Of a stretch of 50,901 bases of DNA, positions 6,773 through 15,023 are shown in pieces. Source of the stretch: Oscillospiraceae bacterium (GTDB taxonomy: Bacteria; Bacillota; Clostridia; Oscillospirales; Oscillospiraceae); assembly GCA_017409205.1 (NCBI GenBank), contig JAFQTF010000037.1, positions 1 through 50,901 of the forward strand, written 5' to 3'. How positions within the stretch are numbered: the stretch's first letter is position 1; every line of letters starts with the position of its first letter. Below the pieces are notes generated by a model. That model searched no databases, was not told where the DNA came from, and saw only the letters and a list, made by a program, of their open reading frames with translations. Made by a program: the position numbers and the translations under genes.

Positions 6773-8884
6773 TTAATATGCTGCAAAAATGTATTGATAG
6801 ATCCACCTTAAGTACCAGGGCCGTTCCCGCAGCTGTTTCCGACAGCTATGACAGAAAGTGTCGAACTGCTGCAGCTCCTCCGGGATGATCTCATACTGGC
6901 TGAATTTGGCCTTCTGGGCCAGGTTCAGCAGCAGTTCCGGCGGCTCTAGTTTCAGCAGGCGGCACAGCCGCTCCGCCTCCTGCCAGCGGCGCAGGGCCTG
7001 ATGGTTTGGGGTGCCGGTGTGCTGGGATCTGTAGCGCAGTCTCAGGCGCAGAATCCGCTGCAGCGGGATCAGGCTCAGCAAAAGAAGGATCAGCAGTATT
7101 GTCAGCAACGTTTTCAGAAGCTTTCTGATACCCTGGATCATACCGGCAGCCTCCTGAGGCACAGCGGGCTGTTCCGGATCCGCCGGAAGTGTAACGGGGG
7201 GCGCAGTTTCCGGGCTGGGAGGCTCCGTTTCTTCCATCAGCGTCTCCTCTTCCACTGCCTCGGTTTCCGGGGGTACGGTTTCCGGAGCGGTGGGTTCCGT
7301 TTCCGGCAGCCGGACCGGAACATCGGTTCCCGGTGTTACCTCCAGAGGGATCCAGACATTCAGGGCAGGTTCATAGTATTCCGCCCAGGCATGGGCGTGC
7401 TCCTCGGTGACGGTGACGGTCTGGCCGGGAATGGTCTTCACCATATATCCGGTAACATACCGGGCAGGCACATCCGCCGCCCGCAGCAGCACCGTGGCTG
7501 CAGTGGCAAAGTGGACGCAGTATCCGCTGTCTCCTTCCTGCAGGAACCACAGCGCGAAGTCGGTTTCTCCGGCGGGCATTTTTTGGGGATCCAGGTCGTA
7601 TTCCGCTGCATCTGTTACCAGAGCGGCAATGATGTCCGCTTTTTCCGTATTTCCTGCATCAGAGCCGAAGCGGCCGGACAGCAGTTCCCGGGCCTCCCGG
7701 AGCGTATCCTCCGGTATGGAGCAGTACTGGGGCCATTTTCCGCTGTCGCCGGCAGGATTCTGATAGACCAGTGACCGCCAGTTTTCCGGCAGCCGGTTCC
7801 GGGTGCAGATATATTCGCGGATGCCGTTTTTGTTTTCCACCCGGCCTGCAGAAAGCATGGTTTCCGCCTGGGGATAGTAGGGCAGATACAGAAGGTCTTT
7901 CCGGTTTTCGGTACGGATGGTGATGGCTTCTGACGGACCGTCTGTCCGGGAGAAGACCTCCTGCCGCTTTCGGGTGGCAGTCCACCCAAGTCCGTCATAG
8001 CTGTCGTAGTCCCGGCCCCGGAGGTACAGGGTATCTCCGGACTGGGCGGTGACCTCCATGACGGTGTAGGTAAAGGGCAGCCGGGGGCCAAGCCCCGCCA
8101 GATCCACCCGGGAGGGGGGATCCTTCTGAAACCGGGAGGCAAGGCTGTTCATACCGGTATCCATCGCCTGGGGAATCCGTTCCACGGCGGCGCGGATCCG
8201 GCTCTGAATATCCGCCGCCTGGTTTACATAATCTTTCTGGGGAACTGCCAGAAGCAGGAGGCAGAGCCCCAGCGCCACCGGCAGTGCGGCGGCCATGGTC
8301 AGCTGCAGACCCTGGGCGGCATTTTCCCGCCGGACAGAGGTGGTAAGAACCAGCAGGATCAAACCGGTCAGCCACAGCAGCAGAAACAGCTTTCCCGGCA
8401 CGGTATCTGTCACAACGATGCAGGGAACCACCGGGATCAGGGAGACCAGCACAGGCAGCCAGACCGATGTCCGGCAGCAGATGCACCGGCTGACGGTGAG
8501 GGCGGTGAGGGTGCTGAGGATGCCCACAGGCCAGTCGAAAACGGTCAGATCCATGGCCTGTTCCGACAGCACCAGCCAGCCCCAGCCATAAGCCCGGTCA
8601 TAAATGGAAGTCAGATGGTAAATAAGCTGGGCCAGCTGCTGTCCTGCCCTGCCATCGTGATACAGATAGCCGCAGCCAAGGGCTGTCAGGCACAGAAGTA
8701 TGGTACCTCCATGGCGCAGAACAAGCAGAAGAGAGCTGAGAAGGGCGGCAGCCAGTGTCATGGCGGCCAGACTGCCTGCCAGAGGCAGCGAAAAGGCGGA
8801 AATCAGGCAGCCTGCGGCGCCGAAAGCGGTGATGAAGCTGAGAAGGAAGGAAACTGCCATCGTAACGGAACGTTCATGCTTCAT
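6773..8884 (-). CDS. Membrane transglutaminase-like protein (TgpA type)
   Basis: The 703-residue protein has about six N-terminal membrane segments (to about residue 205), an external transglutaminase-like domain, a Pro/Glu/Thr-rich linker and one more membrane segment followed by a cytoplasmic tail. The catalytic Cys lies in SGYCVHFATAATVLLRA and the His in EEHAHAWAEYY; the third position reads WIPLEVTPG, with Glu where many relatives have Asp. ATG 8884 (GGAGGG upstream) overlaps the DUF58 stop by 11 nt; a longer reading to 9007 would lie inside the upstream gene. MoxR/DUF58/TgpA trios are well known, but their exact task is not settled. Confidence 0.88.
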   Translation of the reverse strand: MKHERSVTMAVSFLLSFITAFGAAGCLISAFSLPLAGSLAAMTLAAALLSSLLLVLRHGGTILLCLTALGCGYLYHDGRAGQQLAQLIYHLTSIYDRAYGWGWLVLSEQAMDLTVFDWPVGILSTLTALTVSRCICCRTSVWLPVLVSLIPVVPCIVVTDTVPGKLFLLLWLTGLILLVLTTSVRRENAAQGLQLTMAAALPVALGLCLLLLAVPQKDYVNQAADIQSRIRAAVERIPQAMDTGMNSLASRFQKDPPSRVDLAGLGPRLPFTYTVMEVTAQSGDTLYLRGRDYDSYDGLGWTATRKRQEVFSRTDGPSEAITIRTENRKDLLYLPYYPQAETMLSAGRVENKNGIREYICTRNRLPENWRSLVYQNPAGDSGKWPQYCSIPEDTLREARELLSGRFGSDAGNTEKADIIAALVTDAAEYDLDPQKMPAGETDFALWFLQEGDSGYCVHFATAATVLLRAADVPARYVTGYMVKTIPGQTVTVTEEHAHAWAEYYEPALNVWIPLEVTPGTDVPVRLPETEPTAPETVPPETEAVEEETLMEETEPPSPETAPPVTLPADPEQPAVPQEAAGMIQGIRKLLKTLLTILLILLLLSLIPLQRILRLRLRYRSQHTGTPNHQALRRWQEAERLCRLLKLEPPELLLNLAQKAKFSQYEIIPEELQQFDTFCHSCRKQLRERPWYLRWIYQYIFAAY

Positions 8885-9800
8885 GGGCATTCCCTCCAAT
8901 GTGATACTGCCAGGAGGCGGAGAAATTCTGCTGCCGCAGATCCCCCTCCGGGGCAAGTCTGCTGCACAGCAGCGTGTCCAGGCCCAGCTGAAGGCTCCCG
9001 GGGTCATCCATAGAGAAGGTCAGGATGCCTTCACCGGTGAGAGCCCGCAGCTCAAACCGGATGCCCTCCTCCAGAAGAAGGGTGCCCAGCCACAGCAGAC
9101 GGCCCAGCTTCCGGTCCAGTTCCTCCGGGGTGCCCCGGAGATTCAGAGTCAGCAGAACCAGTCCTTCCAGGGGCTCCATGGGCTGGCGCAGAATCAGACT
9201 GCCGGTCTTGGCGCTGAGCTTCCAGTGGATCTGATTTAAATTGTCGCCGGGGCGGTAGAGCCGCAGCTCATGGTTTTCCGCGAAGCCGCCGCCGGGCTTT
9301 GGCCGCCAGGCCCGGGCGGTATACCGCCGCAGGGAATTCTGAATGTCCACTTTTTCCGGCTTTGGCCGGATGAGGATGGTTTTATCACCGCGGCTTCGGA
9401 CGGGAAAGGAAAAAAGACCCAGATAATCACAGATCCGCAGGTGCTCTGCAGTAACGGTCAGGCCGCCGCAGTGCTCTGACGGCAGATCCCCGGCGCCCCG
9501 GTACTGCCAGGTCTCCCCGGTGAAGCAGCGGCGGACCCGCAGCCGTCCCCGGAAGGGGGGCATAGGCAGCGGACAACTGCCCAGCAGCCACAGTTCGCCG
9601 GAGCTTCCCGGCTCCAGAACGTCAGGCCCGGCAGGCCCGCACCGGAACCGGAGCATGGCCGGCAGACTCAGCAGCAGAGAAAACCAGGGAAGGGCCAGCA
9701 TCACCATCAGCAGAAACCAGGCCAGCCATTCGCCATAGGCCAGATAAAATACGATACATCCGGCAAGCACTGCCAGATACAGCATCCGTCTGCCCGCCAT
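8874..9800 (-). CDS. DUF58 domain protein
   Basis: The 308-residue protein has two N-terminal membrane segments (about residues 8-45), followed by a cytoplasmic part with the DUF58 core YRPGDNLNQIHWKLSAKTGSL split as RPGD..IHWK (about 205-220). This core is the hallmark of the von Willebrand-like DUF58 family that partners MoxR ATPases. Its ATG lies one base after the moxR stop and its end overlaps the transglutaminase start, so the three are one operon. A role as an ATPase-remodelled membrane partner is inferred from the family. Confidence 0.88.
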   Translation of the reverse strand: MAGRRMLYLAVLAGCIVFYLAYGEWLAWFLLMVMLALPWFSLLLSLPAMLRFRCGPAGPDVLEPGSSGELWLLGSCPLPMPPFRGRLRVRRCFTGETWQYRGAGDLPSEHCGGLTVTAEHLRICDYLGLFSFPVRSRGDKTILIRPKPEKVDIQNSLRRYTARAWRPKPGGGFAENHELRLYRPGDNLNQIHWKLSAKTGSLILRQPMEPLEGLVLLTLNLRGTPEELDRKLGRLLWLGTLLLEEGIRFELRALTGEGILTFSMDDPGSLQLGLDTLLCSRLAPEGDLRQQNFSASWQYHIGGNAHEA

Positions 9801-9801
9801 A

Positions 9802-10755
9802 TCAGCGCAGACGGGGGGCGGGAACGGATTCCAGAATATCCTTCAGGATCTGTTCCGGCTGTTTGCCGTGGCCTTCTGCCCGGGGGGACAGGATCAGCCG
9901 GTGGGCAACGGTATGGACAAATACCTCCCGCACATCTGCCGGCACCACATAGTCCCGGCCCCGGAGCTGTGCCACAGCCTTGGACATGGCGGTGACAGCC
10001 AGGGTGGCCCGGGGAGATGCACCCCGGGTGAGGTCTTCGCTGCGGCGGGTGGCCACAATGAGATCCACAATATAATTAACGACGGTATCGCTGACAAAGG
10101 TCTCCTCCACCAGATCCTGCATCCGGATCAGCTGCTCCCGGGTCACCAGGGCGCGGAGGGTGTTCAGGGGATTTACGCCCTGACGGCTCAGGACCATGGC
10201 CATTTCATCCCTGGGGCTGGGATAGCCCAGAGAGAGCCGGACGGTGAACCGGTCCATCTGGCTGTCCGGCAGCAGCTGGGTGCCTGCGGCGCCGGTGGGA
10301 TTCTGAGTGGCAATGACCACAAAGGGCTGGGGCAGAGGGTGGCTGACGCCGTCCACAGTGACCTGGCCTTCCTCCATGGCTTCCAGCAGGGCGGACTGGG
10401 TCCGGGAGGTGGCCCGGTTCAGCTCGTCCGCCAGAAACAGGTTGCTTAAAATGGCGCCGGGCTGATAGCGCAGGTCGCCGGTGTTGGGATCCGGTACACT
10501 GTAGCCCGTTACATCCGAGGGCAGTACGTCCGGAGTGAACTGGACACGGCTGTAGCCCAGATCCAGAACCCGGGAGAAAGCCAGAGCCATGGTGGTCTTG
10601 CCCACGCCGGGGATATCCTCCAGAAGAATATGGCCCCGGGCCAGAATGGCAGCCAGAACCCACAAAAGTACAGAATCCTTGCCGACCACCGCTTTGCGTA
10701 CCTGATTCAGGATCTGCTGGGAGGCACCGGTGACGGCATTGTCTTTGGTTTGCAC
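9802..10755 (-). CDS. MoxR-family AAA+ ATPase
   Basis: The 317-residue protein is a MoxR AAA ATPase. Seen: Walker A DIPGVGKTTMA (about residues 44-54), Walker B NLFLADELNR, sensor region VIATQNPTGAAGTQLLPDSQMDRF, and the C-terminal AAA lid. The start is GTG at 10755 with AAGGGG about 10 nt upstream; no internal ATG fits better. It is the first gene of the MoxR/DUF58/TgpA operon, with a promoter at 10794-10822. MoxR proteins act as chaperone-like ATPases on partner proteins. Confidence 0.93.
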   Translation of the reverse strand: MQTKDNAVTGASQQILNQVRKAVVGKDSVLLWVLAAILARGHILLEDIPGVGKTTMALAFSRVLDLGYSRVQFTPDVLPSDVTGYSVPDPNTGDLRYQPGAILSNLFLADELNRATSRTQSALLEAMEEGQVTVDGVSHPLPQPFVVIATQNPTGAAGTQLLPDSQMDRFTVRLSLGYPSPRDEMAMVLSRQGVNPLNTLRALVTREQLIRMQDLVEETFVSDTVVNYIVDLIVATRRSEDLTRGASPRATLAVTAMSKAVAQLRGRDYVVPADVREVFVHTVAHRLILSPRAEGHGKQPEQILKDILESVPAPRLR

Positions 10756-10793
10756 AGAAAAACGCCCCTTTCCATGGGTGCATATAATAATTT

Positions 10794-10822
10794 ATTGTAC
10801 TATTTTTCCGGGAGAAAAACAA
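10794..10822 (-). promoter_or_regulatory. moxR operon promoter
   Basis: Minus strand -35 TTGTTT (10817-10822), 17-nt spacer, -10 TACAAT (10794-10799). Confidence 0.6.
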
Positions 10823-10904
10823 GTCGAAGCGGCGGTAAGTTCTTTAAGAAGGGATTAATTCTTCCTGCTTCCGGAAATGCCCGGCGGGGTGCCGCAGGGA
10901 TTCC

Positions 10905-10945
10905 GTGCCGCTGTGCGGAAGGATCCTGTGCCCCTTCCGCGGCAC
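10905..10945. repeat. Imperfect palindrome between divergent promoters
   Basis: Arms GTGCCGC + GGAAGG and CCTTCC + GCGGCAC pair over 13 bp with a 5-nt bulge. It lies outside the transcripts predicted from both flanking promoters. No U tract follows. Confidence 0.5.
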
Positions 10946-10984
10946 ATCACGCTGACAGAAACAAAAAATTTAAGATTTAGGGGG

Positions 10985-11013
10985 CAGACAACCATTGGAA
11001 AATGTGTTATACT
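10985..11013 (+). promoter_or_regulatory. Promoter of DUF3810-rsmG
   Basis: -35 CAGACA (10985-10990), 17-nt spacer, -10 TATACT (11008-11013). Confidence 0.6.
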
Positions 11014-11058
11014 ATCAAAAGCTATAACCTTTTGTGAAGTTACAAGGAGGCGTTTCCT

Positions 11059-12219
11059 TTGAAATACTGGTTTGGATATCTTACCGCTGCCATCATCGGC
11101 ACCATCACCTGGGTGCTGATGCAGTTCGGCCAGCGGTTCACCACCCTGGTGGATATGGTCTATCCCTATGTGATCCGCACCCTGCAGGACATTCTGGCCC
11201 AGTGGTCCGGCAGTGTGGATTTTCTGCTGTGGCAGCTGCTGGCAGTTGCCCTGGCGGTGGTGATCCTGGCAAGTCTGGCGGCTGTGATCGCTGCAAAGAA
11301 GAGCATTGTGGCCTGGGGCGGCTGGGTGCTTTCCGTCCTGTCTCTGGTGTATCTGCTGCATACCGCCCTGTGGGGCCTGAATTATTATGCCGGCCCTCTG
11401 GCGGAGGATATCCGCATGGAGGTTTCCCAGTATACCCTTGAGGAACTGGCGGAGGCCACGGAATTTTACCGGGACAAGGCCAATATCCTCTGCGAGCAGG
11501 TGGATCGGGATGGAAGCGGTAATGTGGACTATCCGGAATTTGAAGTGCTGGCAGACCGGGCGGGGCTTGGCTTCCAGGAGCTTGTGTATGAACATTCCTA
11601 TCCCATCTTTGCAGGCTCTACTCTGCCGGTGAAGAAGCTGGGCTGGGCGGATATGTATACCTCCATGGGCATCACCGGTGTAACCTTCGGACTCACCGGC
11701 GAGGCAGCGGTGAATCCCCAGATCCCTGATATTCTGCTGCCCTTCACCATGAGCCACGAAATGGCCCACCGGATGTGCATCGCCTCGGAAAAGGACGCCA
11801 ACTTCGCCGCGTTCCTGGCCTGCTCCGTCCATCCGGATGTGGAATTTGAGTACAGCGCCTATTTCATGGCCTACCGATACTGCATCAATTCTCTGGGCAG
11901 TGTCAAGACGGTGTCCGCGGCGGAATATACTGCCCGGATCCGGGAGGGCGTCAGCGGCAGGCTGCAGCAGGATCTGGATCACTACAACCGTTTCTTCTCC
12001 GCCAATCAGGATGCCGCAGCCAAGAAGATTGCCGATACCGCCAATGACACCTATCTGCGCACCAGTGGAGAAAGTTCCGGTATCGCCTCCTACAGCGAGG
12101 TCACTGATCTGCTGGTGAACTGGCACATTCAGGAAGTGGTGCTGCCTGCCATCGCCGAGGAGGAGAGCCATTTCGATCCCTACGACGAGACCCAGGTGGA
12201 TATCAGCGACATCCGGTGA
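11059..12219 (+). CDS. DUF3810 family membrane zinc-protease-like protein
   Basis: The 386-residue protein has three N-terminal hydrophobic segments (about 1-25, 55-75, 85-115), followed by a large domain with SHEMAHRM near residue 232. This is an HExxH zinc motif as in DUF3810 proteins, with downstream acidic residues (SEKDANFAAF) that could supply the third ligand. It may be a membrane-bound metallopeptidase; the substrate is unknown. The start is TTG, set 8 nt after AAGGAGG, and no ATG fits. rsmG follows 23 nt later with no terminator, so they are probably cotranscribed. Confidence 0.82.
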   Translation: MKYWFGYLTAAIIGTITWVLMQFGQRFTTLVDMVYPYVIRTLQDILAQWSGSVDFLLWQLLAVALAVVILASLAAVIAAKKSIVAWGGWVLSVLSLVYLLHTALWGLNYYAGPLAEDIRMEVSQYTLEELAEATEFYRDKANILCEQVDRDGSGNVDYPEFEVLADRAGLGFQELVYEHSYPIFAGSTLPVKKLGWADMYTSMGITGVTFGLTGEAAVNPQIPDILLPFTMSHEMAHRMCIASEKDANFAAFLACSVHPDVEFEYSAYFMAYRYCINSLGSVKTVSAAEYTARIREGVSGRLQQDLDHYNRFFSANQDAAAKKIADTANDTYLRTSGESSGIASYSEVTDLLVNWHIQEVVLPAIAEEESHFDPYDETQVDISDIR

Positions 12220-12242
12220 TCCGGAATTGAGGTATCAGAACT

Positions 12243-12935
12243 ATGATGAAACAGACCCTATCCGCCGGGCTGCCCCTGCTGGGGCTGAGCCTGAGCGATG
12301 AAATTCAGAATACCCTCTGCGCCTTCGGCGCAGCCATGGTGAAGCAGAATGAGGTGATGAACCTCACCGGCATCACCGATGACAAGGGCGTTGCCAATCT
12401 GCATCTGCTGGACAGCCTGACGGTGATGGCTTCTGCGGAACTGGCAGGGAAAAGCATCATCGATGTGGGCTGCGGCGCCGGCTTCCCCGGTGTGCCCCTG
12501 GCCATTGCCTCCGGTGCGAAGGTGACGCTGCTGGACTCTCTGGGCAAGCGGATGAAGTGGCTGGAAAGCTGCCTGCCCCAGCTGGGCATAGAAGCGGAAT
12601 GTGTCACCGCCCGGGCCGAGGAAGCGGTTTCCTCCCGCCGGGAAAGCTATGATTTTGCCACCTCCCGTGCTGTGGCCCGGCTGAATATCCTGCTGGAGCT
12701 GACAGCCCCCTATGTAAAGGTGGGCGGTGCAGTGCTGGCCATGAAGGGTGCTGCCGCCCGGGAAGAACTGGCGGAGTGTGCAGGCGCCATGAAAAAGCTG
12801 GGACTGAAGCTGGAGGCTGTGAAGGAATTCCCCATCGATGGCACCAATCATGCTGTCATCGTTCTGCGGAAGGTGGCTCCCACGCCCAGACAGTATCCCC
12901 GGCGCTTTGCCAAAATCAAACAGGCACCCCTGTAA
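12243..12935 (+). CDS. rsmG: 16S rRNA (guanine-527-N7) methyltransferase
   Basis: RsmG methylates N7 of G527 in 16S rRNA using S-adenosylmethionine. The 230-residue product starts after GAGG and carries NEVMNLTGITD, HLLDSL, the SAM-binding IDVGCGAGFPGVPLAI (about residues 75-90), and TARAEE / SRAVA motifs typical of RsmG/GidB. It lies directly behind the DUF3810 gene and is closed by a strong terminator. Identification is firm. Confidence 0.95.
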   Translation: MMKQTLSAGLPLLGLSLSDEIQNTLCAFGAAMVKQNEVMNLTGITDDKGVANLHLLDSLTVMASAELAGKSIIDVGCGAGFPGVPLAIASGAKVTLLDSLGKRMKWLESCLPQLGIEAECVTARAEEAVSSRRESYDFATSRAVARLNILLELTAPYVKVGGAVLAMKGAAAREELAECAGAMKKLGLKLEAVKEFPIDGTNHAVIVLRKVAPTPRQYPRRFAKIKQAPL

Positions 12936-12941
12936 AACGGG

Positions 12942-12979
12942 AAACGGAACACAGAAATCCTCTGTGTTCCGTTTATTTT
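12942..12979 (+). terminator. rsmG terminator
   Basis: 14-bp stem AAACGGAACACAGA/TCTGTGTTCCGTTT with a 5-nt loop, then ATTTTG. Confidence 0.88.
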
Positions 12980-12990
12980 GTATTTTACTG

Positions 12991-13018
12991 TTGAATTTAT
13001 CCTTAAAATAAGTATAAT
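12991..13018 (+). promoter_or_regulatory. plsY promoter
   Basis: -35 TTGAAT (12991-12996), 16-nt spacer, -10 TATAAT (13013-13018). Confidence 0.75.
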
Positions 13019-13061
13019 GTAATATTAAGACGATTTTATGAATGCGAAAGAAGGGTCCTCT

Positions 13062-13682
13062 ATGAGTGTAGTCCTCAGCCTTTTGATGGGATATTTCATC
13101 GGCTGTATCAGCCCGGCAAAACTGGTGTCCAAAAGACACGATGTGAATCTGAAAAAGACCGGTACCGGAAATCTGGGTGCTACCAATACTGCTCTGGTTC
13201 TGGGAAAAAAGGCTGGCTATTTTGTTCTGGTTTTTGATATTTTCAAGTCCTTCTTCTCTTATAAGCTGGCAAAATACCTGTTCCCCCATCTGGCAGTGGC
13301 TGGTGTGGTGGCAGGCATCGGTGTGATCCTGGGCCACTGTTTCCCGGTGTTCCTGCAGTTTCAGGGTGGTAAGGGTCTGGCCTCCTTCGGCGGTCTGGTG
13401 CTGGCCCATGATCCTCTGCTGTTTGTGATCCTGCTGACCCTGGGCATCGCAATGGCATTCCTGATGAACTACGGCGTGTATCTGGCCATTACCGCTGCGG
13501 GTCTTTTCCCCATCCTCAGCTACTTCCGGTCGGGAAGTCTCAGTGTATTGGGCACCACCGCCGTGGCAGGCGGCATCGTTCTGGCGGTCCACCGGAGCAA
13601 TATCCGCCGGGCCATCACCGGCGAGGATCCCATCCACATGCGGGACGGCCTGCACAGGATCTTCGGCAAAAAGGAAAATTAA
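13062..13682 (+). CDS. plsY: Acyl-phosphate:glycerol-3-phosphate acyltransferase
   Basis: PlsY transfers an acyl group from acyl phosphate to glycerol-3-phosphate at the inner face of the membrane, starting phospholipid synthesis. The 206-residue product has about five membrane segments and the three family motifs: GCISPAKLVSK with GTGNLGATN, GHCFPVFLQFQGGKGLA, and the HRSNIRR region near the end. ATG 13062 has AAGGG upstream; an in-frame ATG at 13038 lacks a site and would add eight polar residues before the first membrane segment. It is a single-gene unit. Confidence 0.93.
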   Translation: MSVVLSLLMGYFIGCISPAKLVSKRHDVNLKKTGTGNLGATNTALVLGKKAGYFVLVFDIFKSFFSYKLAKYLFPHLAVAGVVAGIGVILGHCFPVFLQFQGGKGLASFGGLVLAHDPLLFVILLTLGIAMAFLMNYGVYLAITAAGLFPILSYFRSGSLSVLGTTAVAGGIVLAVHRSNIRRAITGEDPIHMRDGLHRIFGKKEN

Positions 13683-13689
13683 ATCGATT

Positions 13690-13724
13690 CCCCGCTTCCG
13701 GATTGCCGGAGGCGGGGCTTTTTA
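13690..13724 (+). terminator. plsY terminator
   Basis: 12-bp stem (13690-13701 with 13706-13717, one G-T pair), loop ATTG, then CTTTTT. Confidence 0.9.
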
Positions 13725-13756
13725 TCTGTGCTGTCCCGGGGACAGCAGGGAAATCC

Positions 13757-13787
13757 TAAAAACAGCCCTGCGGGATCCCGCAGGGCT
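13757..13787 (-). terminator. hemW terminator
   Basis: Perfect palindrome AGCCCTGCGGGA/TCCCGCAGGGCT (13764-13787) followed on the minus strand by GTTTTTA. Confidence 0.88.
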
Positions 13788-13799
13788 GAATCTGTTGGA

Positions 13800-14993
13800 T
13801 TAGAACTTGCTGATGGGCTGGGACTGATCCTGGGCCATCAGCAGATCGGAGATGATGGTATTGGAGATCAGGTAGCCCTTGGCGGTAAGATTCCAGCGGC
13901 CGTCATCGTTGACGCCCACATAACCCAGGCTGCGGTACTTGGCAAGCACCTCCCGCAGGGGGTCAAAGGGCAGCAGGAATTTCCGCTCGTATTCATCCGG
14001 AGCGATGCCGTGGTGAGTGCGCAGGCGCAGCATCAGGTATTCACCGGCCCGTTCCCGCAGGGGGATCTCCTGGACATCCTCCATGACCTCGCCGCCGTCC
14101 CGGATGCCGGTGATATAGCTCTGCAGGTCACGGGACAGGATGAACCGCTTTCCGGCAAAGTCGGAAGAGGCGCTGGGGCCGAAGCCCAGATATTCGCCGC
14201 CGGTCCAGTATTTCATATTGTGCCGGGAATAGAGGCCCTTCCGGGCGAAGTTGGAAATTTCGTAATGACGGTAGCCCCGGCTGCGGAGCATATCCACCGC
14301 CGCCAGATACATATCTGCCTGCAGATCGTCATCGGGCAGATTGGCGTCATCCTTATAGGTGTACAGGGGGGTGCCCTCCTCCACCTTCAGGCCGTAGCAG
14401 CTGATGTGCTCCGGCAGCAGCCGCAGCACATGATCCAGCGTCTCCTGCCAGGTCCGCAGGGTCTGGCCCGGCAGACCGTACATCAGGTCAACGGACACAT
14501 TTTTGAAGCCGGCCTTCCGGATCCGCTGATAGGCGGAAACCGCCTGGGCATAGGTATGGGGACGGCCCAGCTTTTTCAGCACCTCATCATTATCGGTCTG
14601 GATACCCAGGGAAATGCGGTTCACGCCTTCGGCCCGCATCCGGTGGAGCATCCGGTCGTTGACGGAATCGGGGTTGCACTCCAGGGTGATCTCGGCATTG
14701 ACATCCACATCGAAATTCCGGCGGATGGTGGCCAGAATGGTGGCGATGCCGTCGGCGCCGTAGAAGCTGGGGGTACCGCCGCCGAAATAGATGGTATCCA
14801 CCTTGTAGCCGGGAGCCAGGGCGCCGGCCTCCTTGATGTGGGCGCAGACCGCATCCAGATAACCGTCCATCAGCTTGTCATCCTTGCAGGCCAGGGAATA
14901 GAAATCACAGTACTGGCACTTGCTGCGGCAGAAGGGAACATGGATATAAAGACCCAGGGGAGTCTTGTTTAAGCGTTTTGTTAAGATAGGCAT
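13800..14993 (-). CDS. hemW: Radical SAM heme chaperone HemW
   Basis: HemW is a coproporphyrinogen III oxidase-like radical SAM protein that binds heme and is now regarded as a heme chaperone. The 397-residue product has YIHVPFCRSKCQYCDFYS, with the CxxxCxxC cluster loop followed by a Cys-free Phe as in HemW, then IYFGGGTPS and the HemN C-terminal domain (ERAGEYLMLRLR). GGAGG precedes the ATG. It lies 30 nt after lepA, which is the classic lepA-hemW (hemN) operon of Firmicutes. Confidence 0.94.
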   Translation of the reverse strand: MPILTKRLNKTPLGLYIHVPFCRSKCQYCDFYSLACKDDKLMDGYLDAVCAHIKEAGALAPGYKVDTIYFGGGTPSFYGADGIATILATIRRNFDVDVNAEITLECNPDSVNDRMLHRMRAEGVNRISLGIQTDNDEVLKKLGRPHTYAQAVSAYQRIRKAGFKNVSVDLMYGLPGQTLRTWQETLDHVLRLLPEHISCYGLKVEEGTPLYTYKDDANLPDDDLQADMYLAAVDMLRSRGYRHYEISNFARKGLYSRHNMKYWTGGEYLGFGPSASSDFAGKRFILSRDLQSYITGIRDGGEVMEDVQEIPLRERAGEYLMLRLRTHHGIAPDEYERKFLLPFDPLREVLAKYRSLGYVGVNDDGRWNLTAKGYLISNTIISDLLMAQDQSQPISKF

Positions 14994-15023
14994 TTATAAT
15001 CCTCCAGTTTGGAGCGTTGAAAA

